Part shown: one piece after another, positions 1 through 10,000 of the stretch
How the letters are laid out: each line of letters starts with the position of its first letter
Position numbering within the stretch: position 1 is the stretch's first letter
Source: Elusimicrobiota bacterium
Lineage (GTDB): Bacteria > Elusimicrobiota > Elusimicrobia > F11
Direction of reading: 5' to 3'
Length of the DNA stretch: 64,000 nt
Assembly: GCA_022072025.1 (NCBI GenBank)
Contig: JAJVIP010000027.1
Location: forward strand, 149,846 to 213,845
Made by a program: the position numbers and the translations under genes
The notes under the pieces: model-generated
What the model saw: the letters and a program-made list of their open reading frames with translations, nothing else
Databases searched by the model: none
What the model was told of the DNA's origin: nothing

Positions 1-1331
1 TTTTCCCGCGCGCTTAAAGTGAGGGATTCAAAAAACTTTTCAACGTCTTTCACATCTTTGGCGCAAAGCCCCGCGATGGACTCCCCCCCCACTTTCACAG
101 CGAGCGCCTCATTTTTTAGTCGCGCCCCATGGCACCCCGGACATTCGCGTCTCGACATAAATCGGTCTTGGATTTCTTCTTTCACAAATTCGGATTCCGT
201 TTCCCGGTAGCGCCGCTCCAAATTGCCAATAACCCCTTCGAATTCGCCGTCCCCCCACAAAAGCATCTTGCGTTGCTGCTTGGAGAGATCTTTCCAGGGC
301 ACATGAATCGGAATCCCGTTTCTTTTGGCCACGCCGGCCAAGATATCTTCATAATAGGATGCCCAGGAATTTTTCCACCGATTGGTCCGGGTGGTCACCG
401 GATCCGACCACGCCGTCAACGCGCCTTCGGCAATCGACCTGCTGGAATCCTGAACCACCAAATCTTCGGTGACTTTGACTTGGGCCCCCAAACCGTCGCA
501 ATCTGGGCATGCTCCATAGGGACTGTTGAAGGAAAACAAACGCGGCTCAATTTCCGGCAAAGAGAGGCCGCAGGTGGGACAAGAGTGATGTTCACTGTAA
601 AGCTTTGTGCCTTCTTTCGGTGTCTCTACCATGAGGAGTCCCCGCCCTTCGCGAAGAGCCGTTTCGACCGAATCCGCCAAACGATCGCGGTTCTCTTTGT
701 TGATGAGAATGCGATCCACCACGAGTTCAATGTCATGTTTTTTATAGCGGTCCAATGGAATCTTTTCTTCCAATCGGTGAATTTTTCCATTCACCCGAAC
801 ACGGACATAGCCATTTTGGGCATAACGTTTAAAGAGTTCCTCATACGTGCCTTTTCGGCCGCGAATCAAAGGAGCCATCAGGGTAACCTGATCTCCCTCC
901 GACAGCGTGGATATATCCTGAATAATTTGAGCCGCTGATTGGGGCCGAATCACCTTCCCACAACTGGGACAATGAGGCGTTCCCACGCGAGCAAACAAAA
1001 GTCTCAGATAATCATAGATTTCGGTAACGGTTCCAACGGTCGATCGTGGGTTGTGACTGGGGGTCCGCTGTTCAATCGCAATCGCGGGAGAGAGGCCTTC
1101 AATGACGTCGACATCGGGCTTGTCCATGACGTCTAAAAATTGGCGCGCGTAAGCTGACAAAGATTCCACGTAGCGGCGTTGGCCTTCAGCATAAAGTGTG
1201 TCAAAGGCCAAAGACGATTTCCCGGAACCGGAAAGGCCCGTGATAACAACCATTTTATTGCGGGGGAGCCGGAGGGTTAGGTTTTTGAGGTTGTGCGTCC
1301 GCGCCCCACGTACGACGATGAAATCTTCCAT
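1..1331 (-). CDS. uvrA: UvrA, excinuclease ABC subunit A (N-terminal part)
   Basis: UvrA is the DNA-damage recognition ATPase of UvrABC nucleotide excision repair. The gene runs off the left edge, leaving about 443 of the usual ~940 residues. The ATG at 1329-1331 gives the standard opening [18 protein letters not shown]. Walker [10 protein letters not shown] follows near residue 32, then the UvrA-typical [25 protein letters not shown] appears near residue 120, and the zinc-module pairs CPTCG and CPDCDGLG lie further in (about 480-590). I chose this start because residues beginning at MEDF align with the family start; no clear Shine-Dalgarno sequence is visible upstream. The C-terminal signature and second ATPase are outside the window. 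No gene precedes it closely, so it is probably transcribed from the 441-bp gap to its right. Confidence 0.97.
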   Translation of the reverse strand, partial: MEDFIVVRGARTHNLKNLTLRLPRNKMVVITGLSGSGKSSLAFDTLYAEGQRRYVESLSAYARQFLDVMDKPDVDVIEGLSPAIAIEQRTPSHNPRSTVGTVTEIYDYLRLLFARVGTPHCPSCGKVIRPQSAAQIIQDISTLSEGDQVTLMAPLIRGRKGTYEELFKRYAQNGYVRVRVNGKIHRLEEKIPLDRYKKHDIELVVDRILINKENRDRLADSVETALREGRGLLMVETPKEGTKLYSEHHSCPTCGLSLPEIEPRLFSFNSPYGACPDCDGLGAQVKVTEDLVVQDSSRSIAEGALTAWSDPVTTRTNRWKNSWASYYEDILAGVAKRNGIPIHVPWKDLSKQQRKMLLWGDGEFEGVIGNLERRYRETESEFVKEEIQDRFMSRRECPGCHGARLKNEALAVKVGGESIAGLCAKDVKDVEKFFESLTLSARE

Positions 1332-1772
1332 GGAGGTGGCGAGTGTATCAAATCATCAGAAAGGGGTCTCAGCTGAAGTCTTATCCAATACACGATGTCC
1401 TTTCGGCACGCATGCGGAGACCAATCTTTTAAACCCTGATTTTGCAATGAGACAGTATTCTCGACGAACTCTGTTAAACAAAAATGTCCCGGCCGTCATT
1501 CCCGAAATTCCCAATTGGGAATCCATTTTTCTTCTAGGATGGCCCCCCGTTTCATTCAATAAGTTCATGAATGCTGGAACTGGTCCGGCATTGTTATTAT
1601 TGTCGAACAGTACTGAAAGAGGCATTCGGGGGTGACGACCTTTTTCCATTGCAAAATCCGGGATCCTGCGAAGAATTAACAGTTCAATACCGGTACGTGA
1701 TCTGGGTTCACCGTACCGCAAAATAAGTCTAGTTATACTTTATGATTTACTATAGACTATCAACTATAAACA
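1332..1772. other. Intergenic gap with palindromic repeat
   Basis: This 441-bp stretch separates divergent uvrA and the HTH-GHKL gene. It holds a perfect 16-bp palindrome ATTCCCAATTGGGAAT (1507-1522) inside a GTCATTCCCG...GGGAATCC context, which looks like a dispersed intergenic repeat. A minus-strand open frame here (1356-1721) has repeat-like composition and no recognisable domain, so I do not call it a gene. Confidence 0.6.
1734..1769 (+). promoter_or_regulatory. Putative promoter/operator with three heptad repeats
   Basis: A TATACT -10-like hexamer (1734-1739) is followed by three direct heptads, ACTATAG ACTATCA ACTATAA (1749-1769), ending three bases before the ATG at 1773. The regular 7-bp spacing suggests a protein-binding site, plausibly for the HTH protein encoded next to it. 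No good -35 box is seen at normal spacing and no Shine-Dalgarno is present. Confidence 0.4.
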
Positions 1773-2549
1773 ATGAAGACACAAACCCGTGCAAGAATAA
1801 TCGAGTTAATTAAGCAACAGGGGAAAATGCGACCGGAAGGATTACGAGAGTCTTTGAAAATTTCCTCCCAAGCCATTCATCGCCATTTGCGTAGTCTTGT
1901 CAAAGAAGGAATTTTGGAAGCTGTGGGATCAGCGCCATTTACACAATATGCGTTGGCCGGAATTCCGGACCTTGAAGGGGTGTCTGGTTGGATCAATGCG
2001 GAGAAGCTGACCCAAAGCCCTCAATCATCGGTGTGTGAAACGCGAGACGTTTTGGCGGCTCGATTGCCGCATCTCAAATCCTTCCTCGCCAATGGATTGC
2101 CGCCGGATCTTTTGCCCATGGTTATTTCCATGACTGGTGAAATCGGAAACAACTCATTTGATCACAATTCAGGACAATGGCGAGATGTGCCGGGGTGCTG
2201 GTTCCAGTCCCAGGTCACCGGCGGGCATTTCTGGATCTGTATTGCGGACAGAGGGCAGGGCGTTTTCCAATCGTTGGTAAGGGTTCATCCTCATCTGACC
2301 GACGATCAAGCCGCGCTGACGGCCGCGTTCGAAACAATCATCTCAGGCCGGGCGCCGGAGCAACGTGGTAATGGATTGAAGTTTGTGAGGCAAAACATTG
2401 CGACAACGCCGGGCGCGGGACTTGCGTGCATGTCGGGAAAGGGGCGTGTTTTCTATGGAGAACAAAAAGAGAAATGCCTTGCTCTTTTGGACAAATACTT
2501 CACTGAAGTGAAAGGCACCATCACCCTTATGGTTTGGAAACTTCAATGA
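1773..2549 (+). CDS. Winged-HTH / GHKL-type ATP-binding protein
   Basis: The 258-residue protein starts with a DNA-binding winged helix-turn-helix of ArsR/DeoR type (about residues 1-60, containing LKISSQAIHRHLRSLVKEG). A GHKL ATPase fold follows: N-box EIGNNSFDHN near residue 130, G1 box DRGQGVF near 160 and G2 box RGNGLKFVR near 200. No histidine-phosphotransfer domain or sensor is present, so it resembles an anti-sigma/SpoIIAB-like ATPase fused to a DNA-binding domain rather than a full sensor kinase. Its stop overlaps the ATG of the next gene (ATGA), a STAS-like DUF4325 protein. That overlap suggests a kinase/antagonist pair controlling transcription. The ligand and target are unknown. 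Confidence 0.75.
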   Translation: MKTQTRARIIELIKQQGKMRPEGLRESLKISSQAIHRHLRSLVKEGILEAVGSAPFTQYALAGIPDLEGVSGWINAEKLTQSPQSSVCETRDVLAARLPHLKSFLANGLPPDLLPMVISMTGEIGNNSFDHNSGQWRDVPGCWFQSQVTGGHFWICIADRGQGVFQSLVRVHPHLTDDQAALTAAFETIISGRAPEQRGNGLKFVRQNIATTPGAGLACMSGKGRVFYGEQKEKCLALLDKYFTEVKGTITLMVWKLQ

Positions 2550-2803
2550 AAGTTGAGATAAAGAAATTTGGAGAAATCCTGACTTCCCGGCCTGCCGGAC
2601 GAGAAGCGGGACTGGCCATCAAAGCCTATTTCAAACCGGAACCGGGCGACCGCATCGAACTTGACTTCAGCGATGTTCTCGCCGTGGGTCCTTCCTGGCT
2701 TGATGAAGTACTTACGATCCTGCGGGAGACATACGGAAAAGACCGCGTGGTGTGCCTCCCGAGCAACAACGCCTCCGTCATCGAGTCGTTGAGAATCATA
2801 TGA
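2546..2803 (+). CDS. STAS-like DUF4325 protein
   Basis: A small protein of 85 residues whose body (IELDFSDVLAVGPSWLDEV in the middle, VCLPSNNASVIESL at the end) fits the STAS-like DUF4325 family. These are often found beside HTH-GHKL proteins. I chose the ATG at 2546, which overlaps the upstream TGA as ATGA; an upstream in-frame TTG at 2534 would add only four residues. By analogy with SpoIIAA/SpoIIAB, it may be the phosphorylatable or binding partner of the upstream ATPase, with Ser residues near the loop as candidate sites. That role is inferred from family and operon layout only. Confidence 0.7.
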   Translation: MKVEIKKFGEILTSRPAGREAGLAIKAYFKPEPGDRIELDFSDVLAVGPSWLDEVLTILRETYGKDRVVCLPSNNASVIESLRII

Positions 2804-3033
2804 AGGTATATAAGGCATGCAACCATTATCCCTTTCACAACGGTGCCTCATCGGTATGAACGGTGCTAAGAGGGACTTTAATTGAAAGAACTCGACGCAA
2901 CAAAGGCAGACCATCAAGGAATGAATAAATTTTCCAATGGATCTTTAACAGAACAGAACCAATAATAGGAGCAAAGGGTAAGAAAATAATGAATTTCAAA
3001 ATGCGGGGAACTGCGGAGGGCTTTTTCTGCAGC

Positions 3034-3366
3034 CTCGTTAGGCGTAAAGAGGGGATTCAATGAGTGAAATAGACGGACACATAGAAAGGTCCAAAGTGAT
3101 TCGGATTATTTGCGGAATCCTTTGGTTTATCCCGATTTACCTTGTGGTGCAAATTATCGCCGGTGCGATCATTGGTGGCATAGCAGGAGCTGATACGAAA
3201 TCCTTTGAAACTGGTTATGTTGCCGGTCATTCGGCTTCGACTAATTTCTTTCAGAAGTATGGTGTGTTTTTCCTTCTTGGTGAACTTGCACTGACTCTTT
3301 GTCTATCTGTAGCGGGAATCTTGCCTGGTACAAGCAAATGGAAAAAGTCTTAACGCCTAATCGAGG
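3034..3366. repeat. Inverted TTAGGCG/CGCCTAA repeats bracketing a small gene
   Basis: CCTCGTTAGGCGT (3034-3046) lies about 14 bases before the ATG of the small membrane protein. Its near reverse complement AACGCCTAATCGAGG overlaps and follows the stop codon (3352-3366). GTTAGGC fits the GTTRRRY core of integron attC sites. The arrangement resembles an integron cassette, but no complete attC pair or integrase is visible. Confidence 0.45.
3060..3353 (+). CDS. Small two-helix membrane protein, unknown function
   Basis: A 97-residue protein with two predicted transmembrane helices, IICGILWFIPIYLVVQIIAG (about 16-35) continuing into a Gly/Ala-rich turn, and FFLLGELALTLCLSVAGI (about 70-87). The loop between them carries Gly/Ser/Thr residues. 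GAGGGG about five bases before the ATG is a good ribosome-binding site, which supports expression. I do not recognise the family. It is bracketed by inverted TTAGGCG-type repeats and followed by GC-rich hairpins, so it may be a recently acquired unit (integron-cassette-like), which is inference. Confidence 0.6.
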   Translation: MSEIDGHIERSKVIRIICGILWFIPIYLVVQIIAGAIIGGIAGADTKSFETGYVAGHSASTNFFQKYGVFFLLGELALTLCLSVAGILPGTSKWKKS

Positions 3367-3426
3367 AGCTGGGAGCCGCGGTAAATAACCGCACCCCCCA
3401 GCTCTCGAACCATCCGCCGCGGCGGA
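3361..3426. repeat. Nested GC-rich hairpins after the small membrane gene
   Basis: GAGCTGGG (3366-3373) pairs with CCCAGCTC (3397-3404) around an inner GCGGT/ACCGC stem. It is followed by a perfect 14-bp palindrome TCCGCCGCGGCGGA (3413-3426). There is no T-run, so it is not a classical intrinsic terminator; it could be a recombination-site structure or a repeat. The rest of 3427-3524 shows nothing further. Confidence 0.5.
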
Positions 3427-3524
3427 CGGCTCAAGAAGAACCAGCCAAGTTCAACCGACGATGTTCTCCAAGAGAAATGAGAGAAATGGGTGACCTCTTT
3501 CCTTGTCCTTCCTTGGAAAAAAAC

Positions 3525-3788
3525 CTATTCATAGTGGGTCCACATGCGAATCACTTTTACCGTTCTGATCTCTTTTAACACCTGGTACACAAGACGATGC
3601 TGAATGTTGATTCGCCTTGAATAAGCCCCTTCCAAATCACCCACCAGTTTTTCAAAGGGAGATGGAATTTGGAACGGGTTCTCACCGATAACCTTCAAGA
3701 GGATTTCTGCCTTGGATTTAAGGCCGAATGATTTGAGTTTTTTGGCGTCCTTTTGAGCCTGCTTGGTATAGACGACCTTCCAACTCAC
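3525..3788 (-). CDS. YoeB/Txe-type toxin of a toxin-antitoxin pair
   Basis: The 87-residue protein matches the RelE-fold YoeB/Txe family: an N-terminal WKVVYTKQAQKDAKKL, a central PFEKLVGDLEGAYSRRI, then QHRLVYQV and a C-terminal MWTHYE. The Glu of the PFEKL region, the Arg of SRRI and the terminal His correspond in position to the catalytic residues of YoeB, a ribosome-dependent mRNA endonuclease. The gene overlaps the upstream antitoxin by 4 bp, the usual antitoxin-first layout. Length is normal for the family and no damage is visible, so it is probably a functional type II system. The assignment to YoeB rather than another RelE subgroup is likely but not proven. Confidence 0.88.
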   Translation of the reverse strand: MSWKVVYTKQAQKDAKKLKSFGLKSKAEILLKVIGENPFQIPSPFEKLVGDLEGAYSRRINIQHRLVYQVLKEIRTVKVIRMWTHYE

Positions 3789-4027
3789 CAGCGCAATTCC
3801 CGGGATGTTTTTTTGATGGGGGTTTTAAGTCCTTTTCGAATTGAATCACGCATACCGGGTATGGACAACAGATAAAGCGTCTCTTGAATAGCTCTCCAAT
3901 CTTCTTCTGAAACAAGTACGGCATTGGTCCGTTTACCTGTAATTTGAATTGGATCATGGGAATGAGCTGTCAGATCAAGCAGTTTATAAAGGGACGCCCG
4001 CGCCTGACTTGCTGTTAAAGTGGTCAT
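3785..4027 (-). CDS. Phd/YefM-type antitoxin
   Basis: The 80-residue protein begins with MTTLTASQARASLYKLLD, the characteristic Phd/YefM N-terminal DNA-binding segment, followed by ITGKRTNAVLVSEEDWRAIQETLYL. The C-terminus (SIRKGLKTPIKK) would wrap and inhibit the toxin. It is the first gene of a two-gene operon, overlapping the toxin start by 4 bp. A strong GGAGGTG ribosome-binding site precedes the ATG at 4025-4027. Members of this family repress their own promoter, together with the toxin, by binding palindromic sites. ACGT-rich repeats lie just upstream. Confidence 0.9.
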   Translation of the reverse strand: MTTLTASQARASLYKLLDLTAHSHDPIQITGKRTNAVLVSEEDWRAIQETLYLLSIPGMRDSIRKGLKTPIKKTSRELRW

Positions 4028-4076
4028 AGTTCACCTCCGCAAGAAACGTACCAGATAACGTACGTATTTACAAGGC
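4028..4076 (-). promoter_or_regulatory. Toxin-antitoxin promoter/operator
   Basis: On the minus strand TTGTAA and TACGTT are separated by 17 bases, a plausible sigma-70-type promoter. Repeated TACGT units, including the self-complementary ACGTACGT, overlap it and are candidate YefM operators. The antitoxin ribosome-binding site GGAGGTG follows. Confidence 0.5.
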
Positions 4077-4082
4077 CACGGG

Positions 4083-7000
4083 CTAAGCACTCCCCATTCT
4101 TTTCCGTTCATCCCTTTTCTTGGAAAAAAAAGGATTCAGCCAATGTCCTTGAATAGAAGATCCCCTGGTGGGCAGAGGTGGGTCATCGTCTGATTTTTCT
4201 GACGGGCGTGAAGTCGTTCGACCCACCCCCAAATCCAACGGGGAACCATTTACCACTTCTCCTAAATCGCCTCTGGTCCGTGGCCCATGGACATCGGGTG
4301 AAAGAAGGCCTTCTTCCATGACTTCATACGCCGCAATGTTCGGGTGGATTTGAGGTGATGATTCTCCCACCCCTTTTTTCAAAGGAACAGGGATCAACGC
4401 CGCTCGACCGTCCTCACCAAGCAATACTAGAGCTCTCCCAGCATTGATGTGATCAATGGCCCAATATCGGTTCAGAAAGGGTGGCGCCCCCGTTAAAAAA
4501 AGGTTGGGAATCTTCCGTAAATATTTTCCATCCCCAAAACGTAAATACGCAAGGCTCTCTTCAAGCCCCAAGATCACAAATGGCAGTAAAATATCCGCGA
4601 CCTGATATTGTGATACATGACGTGCCAGCTTCAGCAAAGGGTCCATATGCCTATCCAAGGGAGTGGTCATAGAATGAGCGCTAGTAAATAATGAATCAAA
4701 ATCCACCCCGCTATTGCGCAAAACCATAAGAACATCACGCAACCTCACCTCTCCTCCCGGGCGTGAATCAACCATCAAACGAACCAAAACCTCTTCGGCA
4801 ATATGGGACAGGGGATAATGTCCGTTTGAAGCAATGGAAAAGAACCGATCGCCGATGAATTTTTGTGTCGGTACAAGGGAGGCCAGCGCCCTCAAATATT
4901 TCCCTACGTTTGGAAAGCCCAGAAAGTGATGACACCATTCATGCATGATTGTTTTTTGAAACTCCAACAAATCCATACGGGCCTCAACTGCCACCGCCAC
5001 GGCAGGTCCAAAAATAGGGGCCAATAACATGTCAATGGCCCCTTGATTAATCGGAGCCAACTCAAAACGGCGTCGAATCACAGCATTTTCCTTCATACTT
5101 GATGAAGGGGCGTAAAACCCGCCCAAGGACCGTGTTCGTGTATCCAGCAGAGGAAGAGCCCAAAAAGGAAATATATAGGTGGGGACAAACCAATGGCGAT
5201 AACGTCCAAATTGGACATCCGATGTTCTTGGTCCTAAACGCCGCCTTCCTAAAACAAGAGTTTGGGCGACAGATTGATTGGGAAACGCGGGACGAAGACT
5301 ATCCAACCTATCGGGCTCCGGCGCGAATTTCTCCTGAATTTGAGATTCCGTCAACTCCGGTTCACGACCTTTTAATTCCCATTCCATTATTTGGATACTT
5401 CTATTGATTTCGAGGTTGACTGAATCCCAAGGGGTTACCGACCTCGAGGTTATTTGTTCCAGGTCCTTTACCAAGGATTCCGCTTGAAAATATCCCCTTG
5501 ATGGATATGAATAATTCCGCGATATGGACGTCTCAATGGCACGCTCCAATGCCAAATAATTTTTTTGAGCGGCAAGCTGCTTCTTTTTAAGGCGTCCCCC
5601 TTCCTCGCCCAGTCCAGAAATGCGGCGGGAGATAATCGGTGAGATTATTGACCAATATTTGTCTGGAGGACCGACAAAAATGTGTCCGCCCTTATCAGGG
5701 GATACCATCTGCCCTGCAGAGAGGTCCACAGCAATGGCCAAGTGATCATCATCATTCGGAAACAAGATCGAATATACATGCGCAACCCCATGTTGATTGT
5801 TATGAAAATACTCTGAATTTACTTTGAGATTGGACAAGCCGGCCAATTGGACCGCTCTTTCAAATGCTTTTTGACTTTGTTGGCATATTCCGCAATCAGG
5901 AGATGGGTAACACATTAAAGTGACGAACTCGTCTTCTCTCCCATTGAGAAGAGCCAATCCTGCTCTCAAAAGTTTGAACCGGTTATGCAAATTGAAAATT
6001 TCGTTTTTCTTTTTGGAGAGAACTTCTCTGAGGGTCTTTTCAGAAAAGTTTTCTGCCGAAAGTTCTTGCAATCCCCCCTTAAGTTCCAAAACCAATTTCC
6101 ACCAATAAAGATAAATAAGAGTGTTGATTCGATTACGATTGGTCATGTGAGTGTCATTTAAACGGATTCCAAAATCAGTCCAATCAAGAGATTTGGCACC
6201 TCTCCATATCACGCCCACATCCCTCGATAGATGCAAGTCAGCCCCCAAAACAAACAACGTGACTTGAATCAGATGTAAAACCGTGGGGAGAGGCTGTGCG
6301 TGAAAAGCAGGCAGGAAAATCGCGATCAGGTAAGCGGAAACCATGAGCAGATATGAAACGTCCGGCGAACCGCGCACTTTGTTCGCGCGCGCGCCTGTCC
6401 AAGCATCTGCGACAACCAAAACAACAAACAGCGCCCGCCACCCCAAATCCACGTCTGGTGCAAACGCTAGCCATCCTATGCAAATTATTTCAATGGTGAA
6501 TCCGATTGTTCCCGCCGATTTCACCCATTGCTCATCGGGATCAAACCCGAGAAGAATCAGGGTGTTGTAAACCAGGGAGGCTGCTGGCGCTGGGTCGGCA
6601 GAGGGCCAGTCATTTTCATCCTCCGCGTCCTCATCAGAGATATCCATAGAAAATAAAACATCGCTTAACTGGTTCCTGGCCAGTGGGTTTCGACCATAAA
6701 ATCCTGCGAGATATTTATTCCAGATTTTATTATCAAGTAAAAATCTATATGTACCTATTTGAAAGCCGCTGTCATTTGAATTAAGTAAATAAATCAAGCC
6801 ATCAACAACCTGCATCGGAAACTGATTGGCAAGGCCGACCAACTCAAGAGCCGCCGGCTGGGAATCTTCATTGTTTGAGTTTGCGCGGATGATAAGGTCG
6901 CCGATTTTTCCTGAATTTGGAGCGTCTGATGAGGGTGTTGAAGAGCGAGTTGTATTTTCCAAATGTACGTTTTTCCCTTGATTGGGTTCTTGCGCGTCCT

Positions 7001-10000
7001 GCTCAACCGGCGTAAAGCTCGGTTGCCATGCTTCATTAAAGATTCCTGGCATTCCACGCATGGTGTCCGTGATCGCAGCGTAAGCCTCCAACGCAACCAC
7101 CCATTTCTTTAATTTCGCCAAATGCGCTGTTTGAGATTTGCTGCGAGAAGATCGTTCAGAAACATTAATTAATCCTCGAACACGCTTAATTTCATCTCCA
7201 GGATCAAAATCGATATCAAAGGATTCGCATGTTTTATTCGCGTTCGGATGTTCAAGAAAGTCAACCAACCGGTCCAGGTGGCTCGAGGTATCTTTATATT
7301 GCTTCTGGCTGAATTGCTTGGCTCCTTCTTTCAATTTTTGCAGGTTTGAATCATAAATTGCCCCGTCCATTACAAAGCCGACTGAATTTAAAATCTCAAC
7401 CACCGTGCTGGGACTCCGATCTCTTTTGCGGTAATGGTGTTGATACAACCCATATAAATTACGCCCAAGTATGGGAATATTCACAAACTGGAAATTCTGT
7501 CGAGAAAGTTCATTAACAGGTTTTTGCACTTGTTTTGACAAAGCCAGCACAGCCAACCGCTGAACCCTTGTGGGCAATTGAGAATAAAGTTGTTCGCCAG
7601 TGTAGTTCACCCCATTCGCCCAGTCTTCCAAACTAGATATCCGATTCGTCGGAAGAACCGCCGCGGCCGTAGGGGATTCGAACGCTTTCGGCATCCATTC
7701 CTGTGTGTCGACCAGAGCCGAATAAGCATTGAGGGCTCCCAGCCACGCCTCTAGGTCTTTTTTCCTGACGCTCGTTTTATCCTGCTTTTCAATTTCTTCC
7801 GTTATTGCAGCGAGCATTGGATCCAAATCGATTTCCGAGTCTAACCGCGTAGGCTGATGGTTGTGTTCCTCCTTCAAAAAATTGGAAATCGATCGAACGA
7901 CAGCGGCATACCTGTTTGATTTTGCAACGTTTGTGTTAAGCCCTTCTTGAAGTGTTCGGATGGCCAGAGCACGCCCGGCAATATCCATGATGAATCCCGC
8001 CGATCGAAGAATATGCAGCCGGGTGACGACTCCCGATCTATTCTTCTGAAAATGAACATACAGGCCACCCAAAGTGCATTCGAGAACAGGCAATACTTTT
8101 CCTAAGTAATCATCTTCAACAAGCTTATCAATGGGCTTTTGTGCCACAATTGACAATTCGTGAAGCAAAAGGCGAATTGTTCTGCTTGGGATCTTTCCCC
8201 AAAACTCATTGCCCAATCCATTGATGGCTACCGCCTCCTGAAGGGCCTCCCTTCCATAGATCGCCGACGGTTTTCTGACTCGCACAGAAAACAATCTACC
8301 GATGACTATATTTGCCGTTTCACCTTGCTGTAAATGGTGCTGAATATAAGACAGGACAGGCCCAATATTCCGTCCCAATCCTGGCAATGGGTTATTTTCA
8401 TAATCACCGCGCACCATGCCTGTGATGTTTGGCAATGTAACATTCAGGACGCGCTGTTCAACTTCTTCCTCTGTTTGGGCTCCATAAACAACGACAGCAG
8501 CCAACTCTTTAAGCAAGCGCGCAATAAACTCAGGATTACATTCGAACACGGTCTCCCATGGGATTTCCCCAACCGCTATAGCCTGGCAATCCAGAAGCTT
8601 TTTTAAATCTTGTGAGCGGGCCAAACGGTTGAGTGGCGGCAGATCCCGAGGCAAATAACCGATATCCTCAAAGAGCAACCATTTGGCGGTTTTGATATTT
8701 TTCATCTTTTTCGCTCTGAGAGAATAACGATTTAGCAAACCGCCCAGTTTCTGATTGATGGACGGGACAACGCATCTTTCAATGTCGCCAGTTGTCAACT
8801 CCAACACATGCCGCTTTTTTTCTTCAAGAGTTAAAGCGCGAAATGCAACAAGAGGCATGCCAATTTTCGCAGCTGTCATATCTTCCACAAGTTCTCGAAT
8901 GACATTGATTCGAAGTTGCCCCCAAGGAAGAGCTATCTCCCCGCCGTTCTTGCTGAATTGGCCAGCTCTCACACATGCAACCAGCTCATTCAATGAACGA
9001 ATTCGGTTCGCTGGCTTTTGTTTTTCAATTAATCCAACTTCGGAGAGCAGAAAAATAATGGTGGTCAAACCAGAATCATTAATTCGATCGTAGTAGTTAT
9101 AAAGTCCACCCAATGTTTTCCCAAGAGCCGGGATCGTTGTCTGAGAAAAATAAGGCCTTGATAATCGTTGGATATCATCCAGTTCTACATCGGATTTTCG
9201 AACGATCTCAAACAATAAAGCAATGAGTTCTTTCTGAATCCATTTTTCAACCCTACTCCAATTCGTTTTTCCTTCTAATCTGCGCAACACATCCTCCGGA
9301 AGATCTCGAACAAACGCGGGATCAACCAAATCGTAAAGACCAGACGGGCTTCCAGGTTCTCGTGGCTTTCCAGTGGCGAAAATCATCTTGGGTATCGGAA
9401 TGAAAATACCTAAAGGCTGAGGTCGGAAAGTAACCGTCTCTTCAATGGTCGATATTACGCCCGGCAAATAGAAAGGATTTGGAACAGACATGGACACCCA
9501 GTCAACGTGACGATTCAACCAATTGATCGGATCTCCCCAAATCACATCCCAATCCCGAAGAACGTGATATCCGGCCGCCAAAACAAACAACGTGACTTGA
9601 ATCAGATGTAAAACCGTGGGGAGAAGCTGTGCGTGAAAAGCAGGCAGGAAAATCGCGATCAGGTAAGCGGAAACCATGAAGAGATATGAAACGTCCGGCG
9701 AACCGCGCACTTTGTTCGCGCGCGCGCCCAACCATGAGTCTAAAATAACCAATACAATAAAGAGAGCGTACCATCCGGAGTTAAGGTCCGGCATCAACAC
9801 AAGCCAAGCGATACCGAGGATCTCCCCTACAAACCCAGCGGTCCCCGCCGCTTTCACCCAGGAATTCTCAGGAGAAAATCCACACCAAACCAGCGCGTTG
9901 AAAAGCAGAGAGGCGGGATTTCCATTAGATAAATCCTGCTGAGCCTGAATCCCGCTTGAATCCCCGCGAGAGGCGGTTTTTTTCTTTATCAAATAGGCCC

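Noticed and set aside
129..938. 269-residue plus-strand frame
   Set aside because: It is the antisense of the clear uvrA coding sequence.
1356..1721. 121-residue open frame on the minus strand
   Set aside because: Composition matches dispersed intergenic-repeat sequence (including the palindrome at 1507-1522), with no domain, no ribosome-binding site and poor protein-like pattern.
3361..3426. Intrinsic terminator after the small membrane gene
   Set aside because: Strong stems but no following T-run on either strand.
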